DNA of 64,000 nucleotides from Corynebacterium sp. (GCA_030527885.1 JAUMZY010000006.1:1-64000); one strand, 5' to 3'; shown: positions 9,453 to 19,578, counted from the stretch's first letter. Program-made: numbers and translations. The notes: generated from the letters alone by a model not told the origin.

Positions 9453-9498
9453 GATGAAACTGGTACAAATAATAAGTTCAAAGCACTACAGTTGCTAG

Positions 9499-9521
9499 GT
9501 GAGTTACTAGCGACAACTCAC
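9499..9521. promoter_or_regulatory. Inverted repeat in the smc downstream gap
   Basis: GTGAGTT and AACTCAC form 7-base arms around a 9-base centre in the 118-base gap between smc and the next gene. It could be an operator or a weak hairpin; no T-run follows. A good ribosome binding site (AGGAAGGA) lies further right, before ATG 9571. Confidence 0.3.
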
Positions 9522-9570
9522 AGTGATCTTATGTATTTAGCGGCTTTCGTTAGGAAGGATCCCCCAGTTC

Positions 9571-12500
9571 ATGACAGAGTTTGAGCACCCCATTAAGGAT
9601 GTCACTGATTCCCTTTTGGGGTGGGCCACCCAGACCGAATTAGAACTGGCCCAACGGCTCAATCATCCAGGAGTCACCATCATCGGTGACCTGGATCTTG
9701 CTGCTGATGAGCTGGAAAGAATCGAAAAACTATACGGCATTTTCCTCGCCCGACAGCTCACCGCTGGCGCCAACCTCACCGCTCTCACCAACCTAAGCCC
9801 CGCCCTCTTCCTCATCACCTTGACCGCCCGCGCCCGCAAACTCGTGGCAGCCGACACCTTCAACCAGGAATACCTAGGCGGCCTGGGCCTCAACACCGAA
9901 CTAGCCCCTGAGCTAGCTACCATCATGGCGGACAGAATCGCCGAATACTGCACCAACATGCAGGTCAGTTCGTTCACAACCGACCCCATCACAGCCCTGT
10001 GCTGGCACGCCGGCCTGATTCACACCGAAGTACCCACGCTGCTCGAAGCCCTCGACACTGACCCCGATACCGCCCCCGGCGAGCCACAAGACCCACAGGG
10101 CCTACAGCCAGAAAACCTGGAGCTGCCGCACTACTTCGCTGGCTTCTACCACGCCAGCCCCCACGCCGCACTCCTCTTCGCCGGCATCATTGCCCTGCGG
10201 AAATTCACCACCACCCACCCCCAATCCTGGTTCGACCGCGACCGCAAACACCTCGAACCACAACTACCCACCGCCATCGCCGACGCCATCGCCGCAGAAC
10301 TCCGCGAACGCCCCGTCGGCACCGAAGACCGCGCTGCCGCCGTCGGCATCGCCAACAGAGAACTACGCCCCCGCCTCATCCTCGATTCCGTACGCAAGAA
10401 AGTCTGCCTGCGCCTACCCGAACAACAAGTACCCGCACGCGGCGAAATCACCTGGCGAGTCAGCCTCGAAGGCTCCACCACCGTATACCGCACCGGCCGC
10501 GCCTGGGGCGACATCACCGGCTACTCCGAATCCCTCGACATCACCTTGCCACGTGCCGTCCGCGAAGTAACCGTCGAAGACCTATCCAACGGCATCACCT
10601 GGAACGTCCCCGTGGTCAACACCAACGACCCGGTACTACTCTTCAACAAACGCGGCGGCTCCATCACCGACAAAAAATCCCTCCATCACCAGCGCATCCG
10701 CGCCCTCACCCCAGCTGAAAACCACCTCGTAGACGTGGTCCACGACAGAGCCATCCAACCCGTCAGCTCCTTCAACATCGACGGCTGGGACGGCTGGGTA
10801 TGCCACAACATGATCCTGACCGGCGTGGATTCCCTCGCCAGCCTCGATGCCGCCGGCCAACCAGACTTCAACCTCCTGCGCGTGGTCGACCCCCGCCAAC
10901 GAGTTACCTTCCGCACCCCCGACGAAGCCATCGCCCACGTATCCACACCCGGCGGCCTGAAAGTCCACTCCCAATCCCTCGTTGCCGAATTTCCCCCCAC
11001 CCCCTCCGGGCACACAGAAATGTGGCACCTATCCATCTCCGCCTTCGGCGGAGTAGGCGCAGCCGGGGAAGAAATCACCCAACCAGAACCCCTAGAAGTA
11101 CCACCCGAAGGCGGCGTATTCCACGTCCTCGACCCCGATATCTACGACGCCCCCTGGGTAGGCGAATACCTCGTACGCATGCGCGGCCCCCGCAACGAAT
11201 CCTTCCGCCACGAATTCGCCATCGTGGAAGGCATGCGCGCAGTCACCACCTGCGCTGGCCCCAGCGGCTCCTTCCGCATCCCCGCACACGGCGGCCTCAG
11301 CGAAGCAACACTCCTAGTCAAACCCGGCGCCAAACCATTCAGCGTCGACCCCAAAAAAATACACGTCGCACCACAAGAAGCCGGCGCAGACTTCGTCATC
11401 AGCACCGACGAAGGCGACTCCCTGCCGCTGCGGTTCAACCCGCCCCGCCTCAACTTCGAATTACCGCTGCTCACCGAACCACCCATGTGGCGCGCCAGCC
11501 GCATGGTGCTCCACCCCCGCATGTTCGACACGAGCGGCATCATCCGGGTGCGCGGCGCAGGCACACTCATCGACCCCAAACTGGCGGTGCGCAACCACCA
11601 CGGGCAACCCGTGAAAACCACCGCGCTCACCAGCCCTGACGACGGCATGACGTACGTGGTGCCGGCGAAAAAAATCATGTCCACCGGCGCCGTCCTCACC
11701 AAAGGCCGAATGGACCTGGAATGGACAGACCCCGGCACCAAGAACCGCATCTCCGTGACCCTGGCCGATGTGGAAACCACGGAACCCGCAACGCTCGCGC
11801 TCACAGATGACGGCACCATCACAGTCACCGGCGGCCAACAGCAAAACCTCGGGGTATGGGTGTGGCCGGAAACCGCACCGTGGCACCCCGCCGATACCTT
11901 CCCGGTGCATAATGACCGCGTGACACTGCCGCCCGAACTGGTCAACGCCGGTAACCTCATCGCCCAGGTGCATGTGCGCGACCCCTTCACGGTGTTGCGC
12001 ACCCCGGTCGCGCCGGGTCCGGAGGTCACCCTGTTAGAGCAGCCGGGTTTCTTCGGTGAGGATGATGGTGCGCTGGGCACGTTGTCGGCATTTATGTCTG
12101 GTGAGCAGGATGAGATTCCGACGGATCCGCAGGTCATGCCGGTTTTGTGGGATATGTTTGCTGGTGGGGGTCGTCGGCAGGAGGCGATCAATGCGGTGCG
12201 TACTGTTTTCCGCGCTAATCCTGATGCGGCGTTGCGGGGGTTGTCGCAATCGTTGGTGAAGTCTGAGCTGCAGCCGGGTCGGTTTATTGAAACGGGTTTG
12301 GTGCGGTGCAAGTTCTCTACGGTTTCTGCGACTGATGCGAATCTGCACCTTGCTGCCTGGATTGGCACTTTGGAATTATTGGGGGTGCTGGATGAACTAT
12401 TCGGGGCAGAGGGCTACCCAGATGCGGTGAAAGCCCAAGTTCAGGAGAAGAAGAACCAGCTGGTGGCGTTGGCTGGCAATAACATCCTAGAGACTCTCAA

Positions 12501-13044
12501 GACGGCTCGGGATACCACGTTGGATTCCGCCTGTATTGATAAGTCCACGGTGATGCTGGCGGGTATGGATCCGGCACAGCAGCGGTTTTTGCTCAATCAG
12601 GTGTTTGGGGAGCATATTGTGCCGGGGGCGGTGTTGGATGATTCCAGCCGGTTGTTGGCGGTGTTTGAAACGTTCCAGCAGCGGGAGAAACTGCGGGAAT
12701 TATTGGGGGAAGAAAACCTGATTGCTTCTGCGGTGACGTTACTGCGGACGCTGCGTAGCAGCAATAAGTCCTTGTATGCGCTGGCCCGCATCCGGTTTGA
12801 CAAGCTGGATGGCCTGGATACTGATGCCAAGGAAAATTTGTGGGCGTTGGCGCCGGTGGTGTCGCTGGTGTTGGCGTTGGCGTCGCGGATTTCGGCGCAT
12901 GGGTTGATCACGTCGAATAAGACGTTGGATGCGGTTACGCCGGCGTGGGCGAAGTTGGCGGATATTGTGCCGGATTTGGTTATTTCGGATATTGTGGCGG
13001 CGGATGCGATTGCGTTGGCGATATCTAAGCCAGGTATCGCCTGA
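9571..13044 (+). CDS. Large protein of unknown function (1157 residues)
   Basis: I do not recognise the family. The first 250 or so residues look mainly helical and acidic. Residues of about 270-800 are rich in beta strands and resemble a chain of immunoglobulin-like modules (for example QVPARGEITWRVSLEGS, then ITWNVPVVNTNDPVLLF). The last 300 or so are again helical. There is no signal peptide, membrane span, Walker motif or nuclease motif that I can see, so a cytosolic scaffold or adaptor is possible. The start is well supported by AGGAAGGA upstream. It follows smc on the same strand after 118 bases. Codon choice shifts from C-rich in the middle to T/G-richer toward the end, which may indicate a mosaic origin. 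Confidence 0.75.
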   Translation: MTEFEHPIKDVTDSLLGWATQTELELAQRLNHPGVTIIGDLDLAADELERIEKLYGIFLARQLTAGANLTALTNLSPALFLITLTARARKLVAADTFNQEYLGGLGLNTELAPELATIMADRIAEYCTNMQVSSFTTDPITALCWHAGLIHTEVPTLLEALDTDPDTAPGEPQDPQGLQPENLELPHYFAGFYHASPHAALLFAGIIALRKFTTTHPQSWFDRDRKHLEPQLPTAIADAIAAELRERPVGTEDRAAAVGIANRELRPRLILDSVRKKVCLRLPEQQVPARGEITWRVSLEGSTTVYRTGRAWGDITGYSESLDITLPRAVREVTVEDLSNGITWNVPVVNTNDPVLLFNKRGGSITDKKSLHHQRIRALTPAENHLVDVVHDRAIQPVSSFNIDGWDGWVCHNMILTGVDSLASLDAAGQPDFNLLRVVDPRQRVTFRTPDEAIAHVSTPGGLKVHSQSLVAEFPPTPSGHTEMWHLSISAFGGVGAAGEEITQPEPLEVPPEGGVFHVLDPDIYDAPWVGEYLVRMRGPRNESFRHEFAIVEGMRAVTTCAGPSGSFRIPAHGGLSEATLLVKPGAKPFSVDPKKIHVAPQEAGADFVISTDEGDSLPLRFNPPRLNFELPLLTEPPMWRASRMVLHPRMFDTSGIIRVRGAGTLIDPKLAVRNHHGQPVKTTALTSPDDGMTYVVPAKKIMSTGAVLTKGRMDLEWTDPGTKNRISVTLADVETTEPATLALTDDGTITVTGGQQQNLGVWVWPETAPWHPADTFPVHNDRVTLPPELVNAGNLIAQVHVRDPFTVLRTPVAPGPEVTLLEQPGFFGEDDGALGTLSAFMSGEQDEIPTDPQVMPVLWDMFAGGGRRQEAINAVRTVFRANPDAALRGLSQSLVKSELQPGRFIETGLVRCKFSTVSATDANLHLAAWIGTLELLGVLDELFGAEGYPDAVKAQVQEKKNQLVALAGNNILETLKTARDTTLDSACIDKSTVMLAGMDPAQQRFLLNQVFGEHIVPGAVLDDSSRLLAVFETFQQREKLRELLGEENLIASAVTLLRTLRSSNKSLYALARIRFDKLDGLDTDAKENLWALAPVVSLVLALASRISAHGLITSNKTLDAVTPAWAKLADIVPDLVISDIVAADAIALAISKPGIA

Positions 13045-13062
13045 CGTTGCGTGAGGGGATTA

Positions 13063-13099
13063 GCATGGTAAGCAGAGATAGAAAAGGTGCTTACCATGC
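13063..13099 (+). promoter_or_regulatory. 11-base perfect inverted repeat enclosing the ribosome binding site and start codon
   Basis: GCATGGTAAGC (13063-13073) and GCTTACCATGC (13089-13099) are perfect inverted copies separated by 15 bases. The 15-base loop holds the likely ribosome binding site (GAAAAGG) and the right arm contains ATG 13096 of the following gene. In mRNA the start codon would be paired; in DNA it could be an operator. Confidence 0.6.
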
Positions 13100-14082
13100 G
13101 AAAATTTTGGAAGATTCTCTTGCGCTGTTTAGGCGTGATTGTGGTGCTGGGGTTGGTGTGGGGTGGTATTTTCGCCTACAACAGTAACCGCTATAAATTA
13201 TCCGGTTACCCTATGGACCCGGCGGCGGTGGCGCAGCGCGGCGACGTGGAGCAAGTCTCAGGTAACTACTTGCAGGGATTCTACTACCCAGCCAAGCAGG
13301 AGGCGCACAAGGGCATCGTGGTGGTGTTCGGGGGTTCCGACGGTGGTAATAATGACATTCGGGCCCGGGAGCTGCGGGAACAGGGCTATAACGTGCTGGG
13401 ATTGTATTTCTTCGGCCAGCCCGGCCAGCCGGAAGGGTTGGCGGATGTGCCGTTGGATTTCTTTGCAGAGGCGTTGGATTGGATTCGTCAGCATGGGGAT
13501 ATCAATGCCCCGATCACGGTTTTTGGGGGCGTCGAAAGGCGCGGAATTGGTGGCTAATCTGGCGGTACGCTACCCAGAGATTGATAACATTGTGCTTTAT
13601 ACCCCGGCTGAATATACCTACCAGGGGTTGGATTACACGCGGCCGCCGTCGACAAGCTTTACCTGACAAGGTAAACCGCTTGAGTACATCCCCTTCCGGC
13701 TGAGCGGAACCGATACGATGCGGATGATGTTCGGCCTGCCTGTGTCATTTCGCAGCACGTACGAAACCGGTGTGGAGCAGGCGACGAACCGGGACGCTGC
13801 CCGCATTCCCATTGAGAAATTCGGGGGCAAGGGGTTCCTGTTTGCCGGCACGCAGGACGCCATGTGGCAAGGCAACGTTGCGGCGCAACATCTCGCTGAG
13901 CGCAACAAGGGGTTGCGGGCTGTGCTTTACGACGATGCCGGCCACGTGTTCTTCGAAAACATGGATGAACTCGGTCGTAGTTGGCCCATCATGTGCGGCG
14001 GCACCCTGGGGAAGGCAACCGGGACGCCAAGATTGAGTCCGACAAGGTGCTGTATGCGCAGCTAGCCACGTGGCATTCCTGA
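13096..14082 (+). pseudogene. Broken alpha/beta hydrolase (acyl-thioesterase/BAAT-like) gene
   Basis: Three pieces join into one alpha/beta hydrolase of roughly 325 residues. The first piece starts at ATG 13096 with a membrane anchor and runs through VVVFGGSDGG. A run of five G bases at 13525-13529 shifts the frame; with four, the frame continues as FGASKGAELVANLA, which contains the nucleophile motif G-x-S-x-G. A TGA stop at 13664-13666 interrupts the second piece, and translation resumes in the same frame with QGKPLEYIPFRLSGTD. Near 14010-14020 another shift is needed to reach the natural end, KVLYAQLATWHS. At least three lesions mean the gene is very likely dead. Known relatives act on acyl-CoA or peptide-like substrates. 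Confidence 0.8.
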
Positions 14083-14290
14083 CGACGTGCCCGCTGCCAA
14101 CCAAAACATCTGACGATCCGCCAGTTGGGTGATTAGCGCTGGTCTGCCAGCTGACGGGCAGCCACGACTGGTAACCTTAGGAAAAACCCGTCCGCACCCC
14201 ATGGTTTTCCTGGTATAGGCTTATTTTTGCACCGGCAATTATGCCCAAATTGTTAATAACTACCAGTGGCGACTGGCGTACGATATAGGT

Positions 14291-15187
14291 ATGCATACTA
14301 GACGGTTAAGTGCAATAACAATGGCATTATCTGCGGCGGGTGTAATTCCGATAATTGGGGGTGCGAAAATAATTAAGCAGAGTCATAAACAACTAGAACG
14401 CTATCAAGTAAAAACAGCCAACTTAAGCTACGGCACCATGACGTATGTGGACCAGGGGAGTGGCGAAACCCTCCTGCCCCTCCACGGGCTCTTCGGCGGC
14501 TACGACCAAGGCTACGAAGTGGGCGTGGGCTGTGGTTTCCCCGGCCGGGTGTTAGCGCCCTCTAGGTTCGGCTACCTCGGCAGTGATGTTTCCGGTCGGG
14601 GTACACCAAAAGAGCAGGCCCGGGCGTTAGTGGAATTGCTGGACTATTCGGGGATAGATAAAACCTTCGTGCTGGGCTGCTCCGCGGGTGGCACGCATGC
14701 TTTGCGGTTGGCGTTGGATTTTCCCGAGCGGGTCAAAGGGGTGATTCTGTACAGTTCTAGGATGCCGCTGGTGCAGAAACCCGCCAAACCCGCACAGTAT
14801 TTAGGGCCACCAAAATTTATTTGTAATGACATTGTTATGTACCTATTTAGTCCCCTTTTTGCGGCATTAAGTTCCATGCCGCTGCACGCTATCATAGGAA
14901 CATTTCCCATGGAAAAACGTCGGGCCGGGGTGCATATTGATTCAGCTATTTCTAATCCGGATATGGAGAAAAACTTTGACGATTATCCGATTGAATCACT
15001 CACCATGCCGGTACTCATTTTCAGCGCCATGGACGATCGGTTAATCAAATTCGCAGACGTAGAAAATGTGATTCATAGGTTTCCGACTCGGGTATTCGTC
15101 CCCTTCGAAAACGGGGGACATTTAATCGTCGGCCACGACATAGAAATTCACAAAACGGTTAATGAATTTACCGCTAAATACCGTTAA
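14291..15187 (+). CDS. Membrane-anchored alpha/beta hydrolase
   Basis: Alpha/beta hydrolase of 298 residues with an N-terminal hydrophobic anchor (about residues 8-24). The oxyanion region is PLHGLFGG, the nucleophile elbow is GCSAGG (Ser131), the acid is probably in SAMDDRLIKF, and the base is in GGHLIVGH. The substrate is unknown. A TACGATAT-like -10 element lies just before ATG 14291, with no ribosome binding site, so the transcript may be leaderless. It follows a broken hydrolase gene of a different subfamily; the two are not obvious duplicates. Confidence 0.8.
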   Translation: MHTRRLSAITMALSAAGVIPIIGGAKIIKQSHKQLERYQVKTANLSYGTMTYVDQGSGETLLPLHGLFGGYDQGYEVGVGCGFPGRVLAPSRFGYLGSDVSGRGTPKEQARALVELLDYSGIDKTFVLGCSAGGTHALRLALDFPERVKGVILYSSRMPLVQKPAKPAQYLGPPKFICNDIVMYLFSPLFAALSSMPLHAIIGTFPMEKRRAGVHIDSAISNPDMEKNFDDYPIESLTMPVLIFSAMDDRLIKFADVENVIHRFPTRVFVPFENGGHLIVGHDIEIHKTVNEFTAKYR

Positions 15188-15197
15188 ACCCTGCTGG

Positions 15198-15443
15198 TTA
15201 ATCACGGGTTGTGGCGACCGGTAGCACTGCGCTAAACACTGCCCGTGATATAACTGCAATCATCGCACCAATGACAGTGGCAACCCACCCCACCCCTTGT
15301 AAACTGGGATTATCCCAAGCCCAAGCAAAAACCTGGCCGACTGCAACCAACCCCAAGCCCAGCATAATCCATACGATTTGCCCTGAATATTCGTGTGATT
15401 CCGTCATTAATAAATAATCCTCACTGCTGGTTTGTAAAGCCAT
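15198..15443 (-). CDS. Small two-span membrane protein, unknown function
   Basis: About 81 residues with two hydrophobic spans (IVWIMLGLGLVAVGQVFAWA and WVATVIGAMIAVISRAVF) and short polar ends. The family is not recognised. ATG 15443 is one of three in-frame choices; ATG 15407 (MTESHEYS) is also plausible, with GAGG upstream. It converges with the hydrolase gene. Confidence 0.5.
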   Translation of the reverse strand: MALQTSSEDYLLMTESHEYSGQIVWIMLGLGLVAVGQVFAWAWDNPSLQGVGWVATVIGAMIAVISRAVFSAVLPVATTRD

Positions 15444-15650
15444 ATTTATGTTACCTGTAAGTAGCTGGGGCCTCAAGGACCAAAACGACCAAGGCTCATC
15501 CATAATGTTAGTAGGATTTTCTCACAATAGTGGGTTTTAGGCAGCGAAAATATAACATTCTCAGCCGGAGAAATGCTACTGCCCTGGGTGTTATCAGATT
15601 CCCAGGAAGCTACCAGTCATTTTCATAACTCCGGTGATAGCATCTAGTCT

Positions 15651-15917
15651 ATGACTCCAGTTAGCCCTAAAACCCTCACCAATAAAATAGCGATCTCCCT
15701 GGCACTTCTCGTCGGCATAGCCATTATTCTCTTCCCATTTACAACACACGTACAATTCTCCGCGTACACACCATTTTGCTTCTTCAGCGGCTCATTAATC
15801 GCCTTGGGCGGCATGGCGCTGCAATCCAAATCAGTTATTGGCCTAGGTTTCGGCATTGTGCTGTGGACTATTATTGTTCCCTTCTTTTTCCTCATGGCGT
15901 CACCCGCGTCGTTTTAA
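15651..15917 (+). CDS. Small membrane protein, unknown function
   Basis: 88 residues with three likely hydrophobic spans (from about residues 13, 42 and 64) and almost no soluble part. The family is not recognised. It lies alone between a minus-strand small membrane protein and ftsY. Length and composition support a real gene, but there is no motif evidence. Confidence 0.5.
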   Translation: MTPVSPKTLTNKIAISLALLVGIAIILFPFTTHVQFSAYTPFCFFSGSLIALGGMALQSKSVIGLGFGIVLWTIIVPFFFLMASPASF

Positions 15918-16117
15918 AAAAGCGAAAAATTCAACAATTCTTATGAAGCTTTTTTGATACTCCCGAATTGATGCCAAAGCACTATTTCTATAGACATGTG
16001 TGAGGGTTGGGTACTTTTCGACGATTATTACTTGAGATTGCCCCCGTGATAGTTGTGTATCCTGCATAATTAGAATTCGACGTGTGTCGATCGGCGATTT
16101 TTGCCAAGATAGAAACC

Positions 16118-18130
16118 ATGGAAACCCCAATTATCATTCTTTTGGTCGTCGTCTTTGCCATTTTGATTGGTATGGCAATTGTTGCTTTTGGTCTACTTCG
16201 AAAAGGATCAAAGACCGTGAGCTTTGAGCCCAAAGTGACTGAGGAACCAAAGCAACTGACACAACAAGAGAAATCGGGTAACTACCAAGCTCAAGGTGGT
16301 TTTAATTTCGCCCCCGCGAAGCAAGCTGATAAAGAAGCAGCGGTTCTGCCAGGCCAGGAAATCAAAGGCACCACCGCCCCCGCATCACAATCACCCCAGG
16401 GCAGCCAGCCAGCAACTCAGAAATCCGCTCAGGAACCAGCAGCAGCCGCACAACAGCAGACCACTGCACAACAGCAGACCAAGCCAGCTGCCAACGCACA
16501 AGCTGAATTGAAACAAGCAGCAACAGCAGAAACCACAGCCGTAACCGCCGCTGCGTCGAAAGAACAACCAGCAGCCGAAGCAAAAGACACCAAACCTTCT
16601 GCAGGGCAGAAAACTTCTGTAGAGCAGAAGGATTCTGCGGGTCAGAAGTCTGTAGAGCAAAAGTCTGAAAACCAGAAACCTTCTGAAGGCCAGAAAGCTT
16701 CTGTAGAGCAGAAGCAAGCCGCACCAGCCGATGCGGAAAAACCCACTGACACTCCAGCGGACAAAAACAATAACACCGGCAAAACCGCCGCGGCCGCAGC
16801 TACAGCAGCCACGGCAGCTGCCGCAGCAACCGCCGCCGCTGCAGCCTCCGAAACCAAAAACAAAGACAAGCAGGAAGCAGCCGACACTACCACAAACACG
16901 GAAGAAACTCCAGAAGAAACCACAGAACTGGAAGGCTCCTTCGAAAAACTCGATGAATTCCACGAACTCGTAGAAGAACTACCAGGCTCCGAAGAAGTCC
17001 CAGAAGTAGAAGCCGTGGAAGCGGAAAACGTCGAAAAGCAAACCGATGAACAAACCGCCGAAACCCCAGACGACTCCGAAACCGAAGCCCTCGAAGCTGC
17101 GGCGGCAGCCACCGCCACTGCCGAAGCCGCAGAGAAAGCCCGCGCCGAAACCCCCGCACCTGCGCAACCGCAACAACCAACCGCCAAGAGCGAACCGCAG
17201 GAAGAAATCGCGCCCGCCAGCGGCCGCATCGGCAAACTGCGGGGCCGCCTGTCGCGCTCCCAAAACGTGTTCGGCAAGTCAGTGCTGGGCATGCTCTCTG
17301 CAGGTGATCTAGACGAAGAAGCTTGGGAGGACATCGAAGACCAACTCATCCAAGCAGACCTCGGTGTGAAAATCACCACCAGCGTGGTGGATGAACTGCG
17401 GGAAATGATCGCCGAACGCGGCGTATCCAGCGAAGCCGAAGCCCGCGCCATGCTGCGGGAATGCCTCATCAAAGCCTGCAAACCGGAACTTGACCGCGCC
17501 ATCAAAGCCATGCCCTACGACGGCAAACCCGCAGTTGTGCTGGTTGTTGGCGTGAACGGCACCGGCAAAACCACCACCACTGGCAAACTCGCCCGCGTGC
17601 TGGTATCCATGGGGCACAAAGTCCTCCTCGGCGCAGCCGATACCTTCCGCGCCGCCGCCGCCGACCAGCTGGAAGCCTGGGGCCGCCGAGTCGGGGCCAC
17701 TACCGTGCGCGGCGCCGAAGCTGCCGACCCCGCATCAGTCGCATTCGACGCCGTGAGCAAAGGCGTGGAAACCCAAGCAGACGTGGTACTCATCGACACC
17801 GCCGGCCGGCTGCACAACTCCGCCAACCTCATGGACCAACTCGGCAAAGTCAAGCGCGTCGTAGAAAAGAAAGCCGTTGTCGACGAAGTCCTGCTGGTGC
17901 TCGACGCCACCACCGGCCAAAACGGCATGATGCAAGCCAAAACCTTCGGCGAAGTGGTGAACATCACCGGCGTGGTCTTGACCAAACTGGACGGCACCGC
18001 CAAGGGTGGCATCGTCTTCCAAGTCCAAGAAGACTTGGGCGTACCAGTGAAACTCGTTGGTCTGGGCGAAGGCGCCGACGACCTCGCCCCCTTTGAAGTG
18101 GAAGGATTCGTTGACGCCCTCCTCGGCTAA
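16118..18130 (+). CDS. ftsY: Signal recognition particle receptor FtsY
   Basis: GTPase receptor that docks the signal recognition particle and its ribosome at the membrane; partner of Ffh, encoded further right. 670 residues: an N-terminal membrane span (about residues 3-25), a long Ala/Gln/Glu-rich acidic region to about residue 360, then the NG domain. G-domain motifs are GVNGTGKTTTTGK near 478, DTFRAAAADQL, DTAGRLHN and TKLDGTAKGG. The acidic region carries imperfect repeats of GQK and VEQK units around residues 165-207. The span-plus-acidic-linker layout is typical of actinobacterial FtsY. ATG 16118 starts the membrane span. The downstream gap holds a hairpin and then glnK. Confidence 0.96.
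   Translation: METPIIILLVVVFAILIGMAIVAFGLLRKGSKTVSFEPKVTEEPKQLTQQEKSGNYQAQGGFNFAPAKQADKEAAVLPGQEIKGTTAPASQSPQGSQPATQKSAQEPAAAAQQQTTAQQQTKPAANAQAELKQAATAETTAVTAAASKEQPAAEAKDTKPSAGQKTSVEQKDSAGQKSVEQKSENQKPSEGQKASVEQKQAAPADAEKPTDTPADKNNNTGKTAAAAATAATAAAAATAAAAASETKNKDKQEAADTTTNTEETPEETTELEGSFEKLDEFHELVEELPGSEEVPEVEAVEAENVEKQTDEQTAETPDDSETEALEAAAAATATAEAAEKARAETPAPAQPQQPTAKSEPQEEIAPASGRIGKLRGRLSRSQNVFGKSVLGMLSAGDLDEEAWEDIEDQLIQADLGVKITTSVVDELREMIAERGVSSEAEARAMLRECLIKACKPELDRAIKAMPYDGKPAVVLVVGVNGTGKTTTTGKLARVLVSMGHKVLLGAADTFRAAAADQLEAWGRRVGATTVRGAEAADPASVAFDAVSKGVETQADVVLIDTAGRLHNSANLMDQLGKVKRVVEKKAVVDEVLLVLDATTGQNGMMQAKTFGEVVNITGVVLTKLDGTAKGGIVFQVQEDLGVPVKLVGLGEGADDLAPFEVEGFVDALLG
17029..17039 (-). 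repeat. Dispersed 11-base word, copy inside ftsY
   Basis: Exact copy of GCTTTTCGACG on the minus strand, inside the low-complexity acidic region of ftsY. Confidence 0.6.
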
Positions 18131-18150
18131 CGAAAACCACACCCACCCAC

Positions 18151-18190
18151 AACCCCCATCAGTGGTACGTACGACCAATGGTGGGGGTTT
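18151..18190 (+). terminator. Probable terminator after ftsY
   Basis: Outer arms AACCCCCA and TGGGGGTT with an inner paired part (TGGT...ACCA) lie 20 bases after the ftsY stop. The following T-run is short, so termination may be partial. Confidence 0.5.
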
Positions 18191-18217
18191 GCTTAGCTTA
18201 AGAAGCAACTACACTAA

Positions 18218-18613
<396 letters not shown>

Positions 18614-18656
18614 CCACACCCAACCACGATGAAACACAACCCATAAGGAATCATTG

Positions 18657-19577
18657 ATGCAATTGGTTTTCCTCGGCACCGGCTCCGGCGCCCCCACCCT
18701 GCTACGCAATGTATCAGGCCTGGTCCTCGACATGTCGAACGAAATCGGCGAACTATGGCTCTTCGACTGCGGCGAGGCAACACAACACCAAATGATGAAC
18801 TCCTACATATCACCCGCACGCATCAGCAACGTATTCATCACCCACATGCACGGCGATCATGTGTTCGGACTACCCGGATTCCTAGGCAGCCGATCCCTCC
18901 ACGGCGTCGCCAACCCACTCACGGTATACGGCCCACCAGGCATCAAAAAATTCATCACCACAACCATCGAATGCTCCAGCTCCTACCTCACCTACCCCCT
19001 GGAAATCATAGAGCTCGACACAGCCGGCGATGCCCTCACAACCGACCACATCAACGTGCGCTACACCACCCTAGAACACGGCGTACAGTCCTACGCCTAC
19101 CGCATCACCGAAGCCGACAGACCCGGCGAATTACTCGTGGACCAGCTCAAAATCCACGGCATCACCCCCGGACCCATCTACGGGCAACTGAAAAATGGGG
19201 GACAGGTCACCCTAGAAGATGGCACCATACTCAACGGTGTCGATTTCGTCGGCCCACCCAAACCCGGGCACGACATCGTCATTTTCGGCGACACCCGCTT
19301 CGTGCCAGCACATGCCAATTTCGCCGCCGGCGCCCAAGTCATGGTGCACGAAGCCACCTACGGGCCCGAAAACGCCGACAAAGCCCACGAGCATTTCCAC
19401 TCCACCAGCGTCCAAACCGCCGAACTTGCCCGCCGCGCCGGGGTGTCGCAGTTAATCCTGACGCATTTCAGCGCCCGCTACACGTCTGATGAGCAACTAG
19501 ATGAACTACTAGACGCGGCTCAGGAAATTTTCCCCAACACCATGACCACATACGACGGAAAACGGGTGTCTCTCTGA
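18657..19577 (+). CDS. rnz: Ribonuclease Z (tRNase Z), metallo-beta-lactamase fold
   Basis: Zinc-dependent endonuclease of 306 residues that trims 3' ends of tRNA precursors. The metal motif is THMHGDHVFG, followed by the exosite region and further ligands in FGDTR, HEATYG and LTHFSARY, all typical of RNase Z. ATG 18657 has AAGGA at a good distance; the TTG three bases upstream is less likely. It sits between glnK (43 bases upstream) and glnD, whose ATG begins one base after its stop, so they are very likely translated from one message. No other tRNA-processing gene is adjacent. Confidence 0.9.
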   Translation: MQLVFLGTGSGAPTLLRNVSGLVLDMSNEIGELWLFDCGEATQHQMMNSYISPARISNVFITHMHGDHVFGLPGFLGSRSLHGVANPLTVYGPPGIKKFITTTIECSSSYLTYPLEIIELDTAGDALTTDHINVRYTTLEHGVQSYAYRITEADRPGELLVDQLKIHGITPGPIYGQLKNGGQVTLEDGTILNGVDFVGPPKPGHDIVIFGDTRFVPAHANFAAGAQVMVHEATYGPENADKAHEHFHSTSVQTAELARRAGVSQLILTHFSARYTSDEQLDELLDAAQEIFPNTMTTYDGKRVSL

Positions 19578-19578
19578 C

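Noticed and set aside
13647..13666. The dispersed word variant in the hydrolase pseudogene as a recent insertion
   Set aside because: The surrounding protein reading continues without a length change on both sides of the stop, so substitution rather than insertion explains it better.
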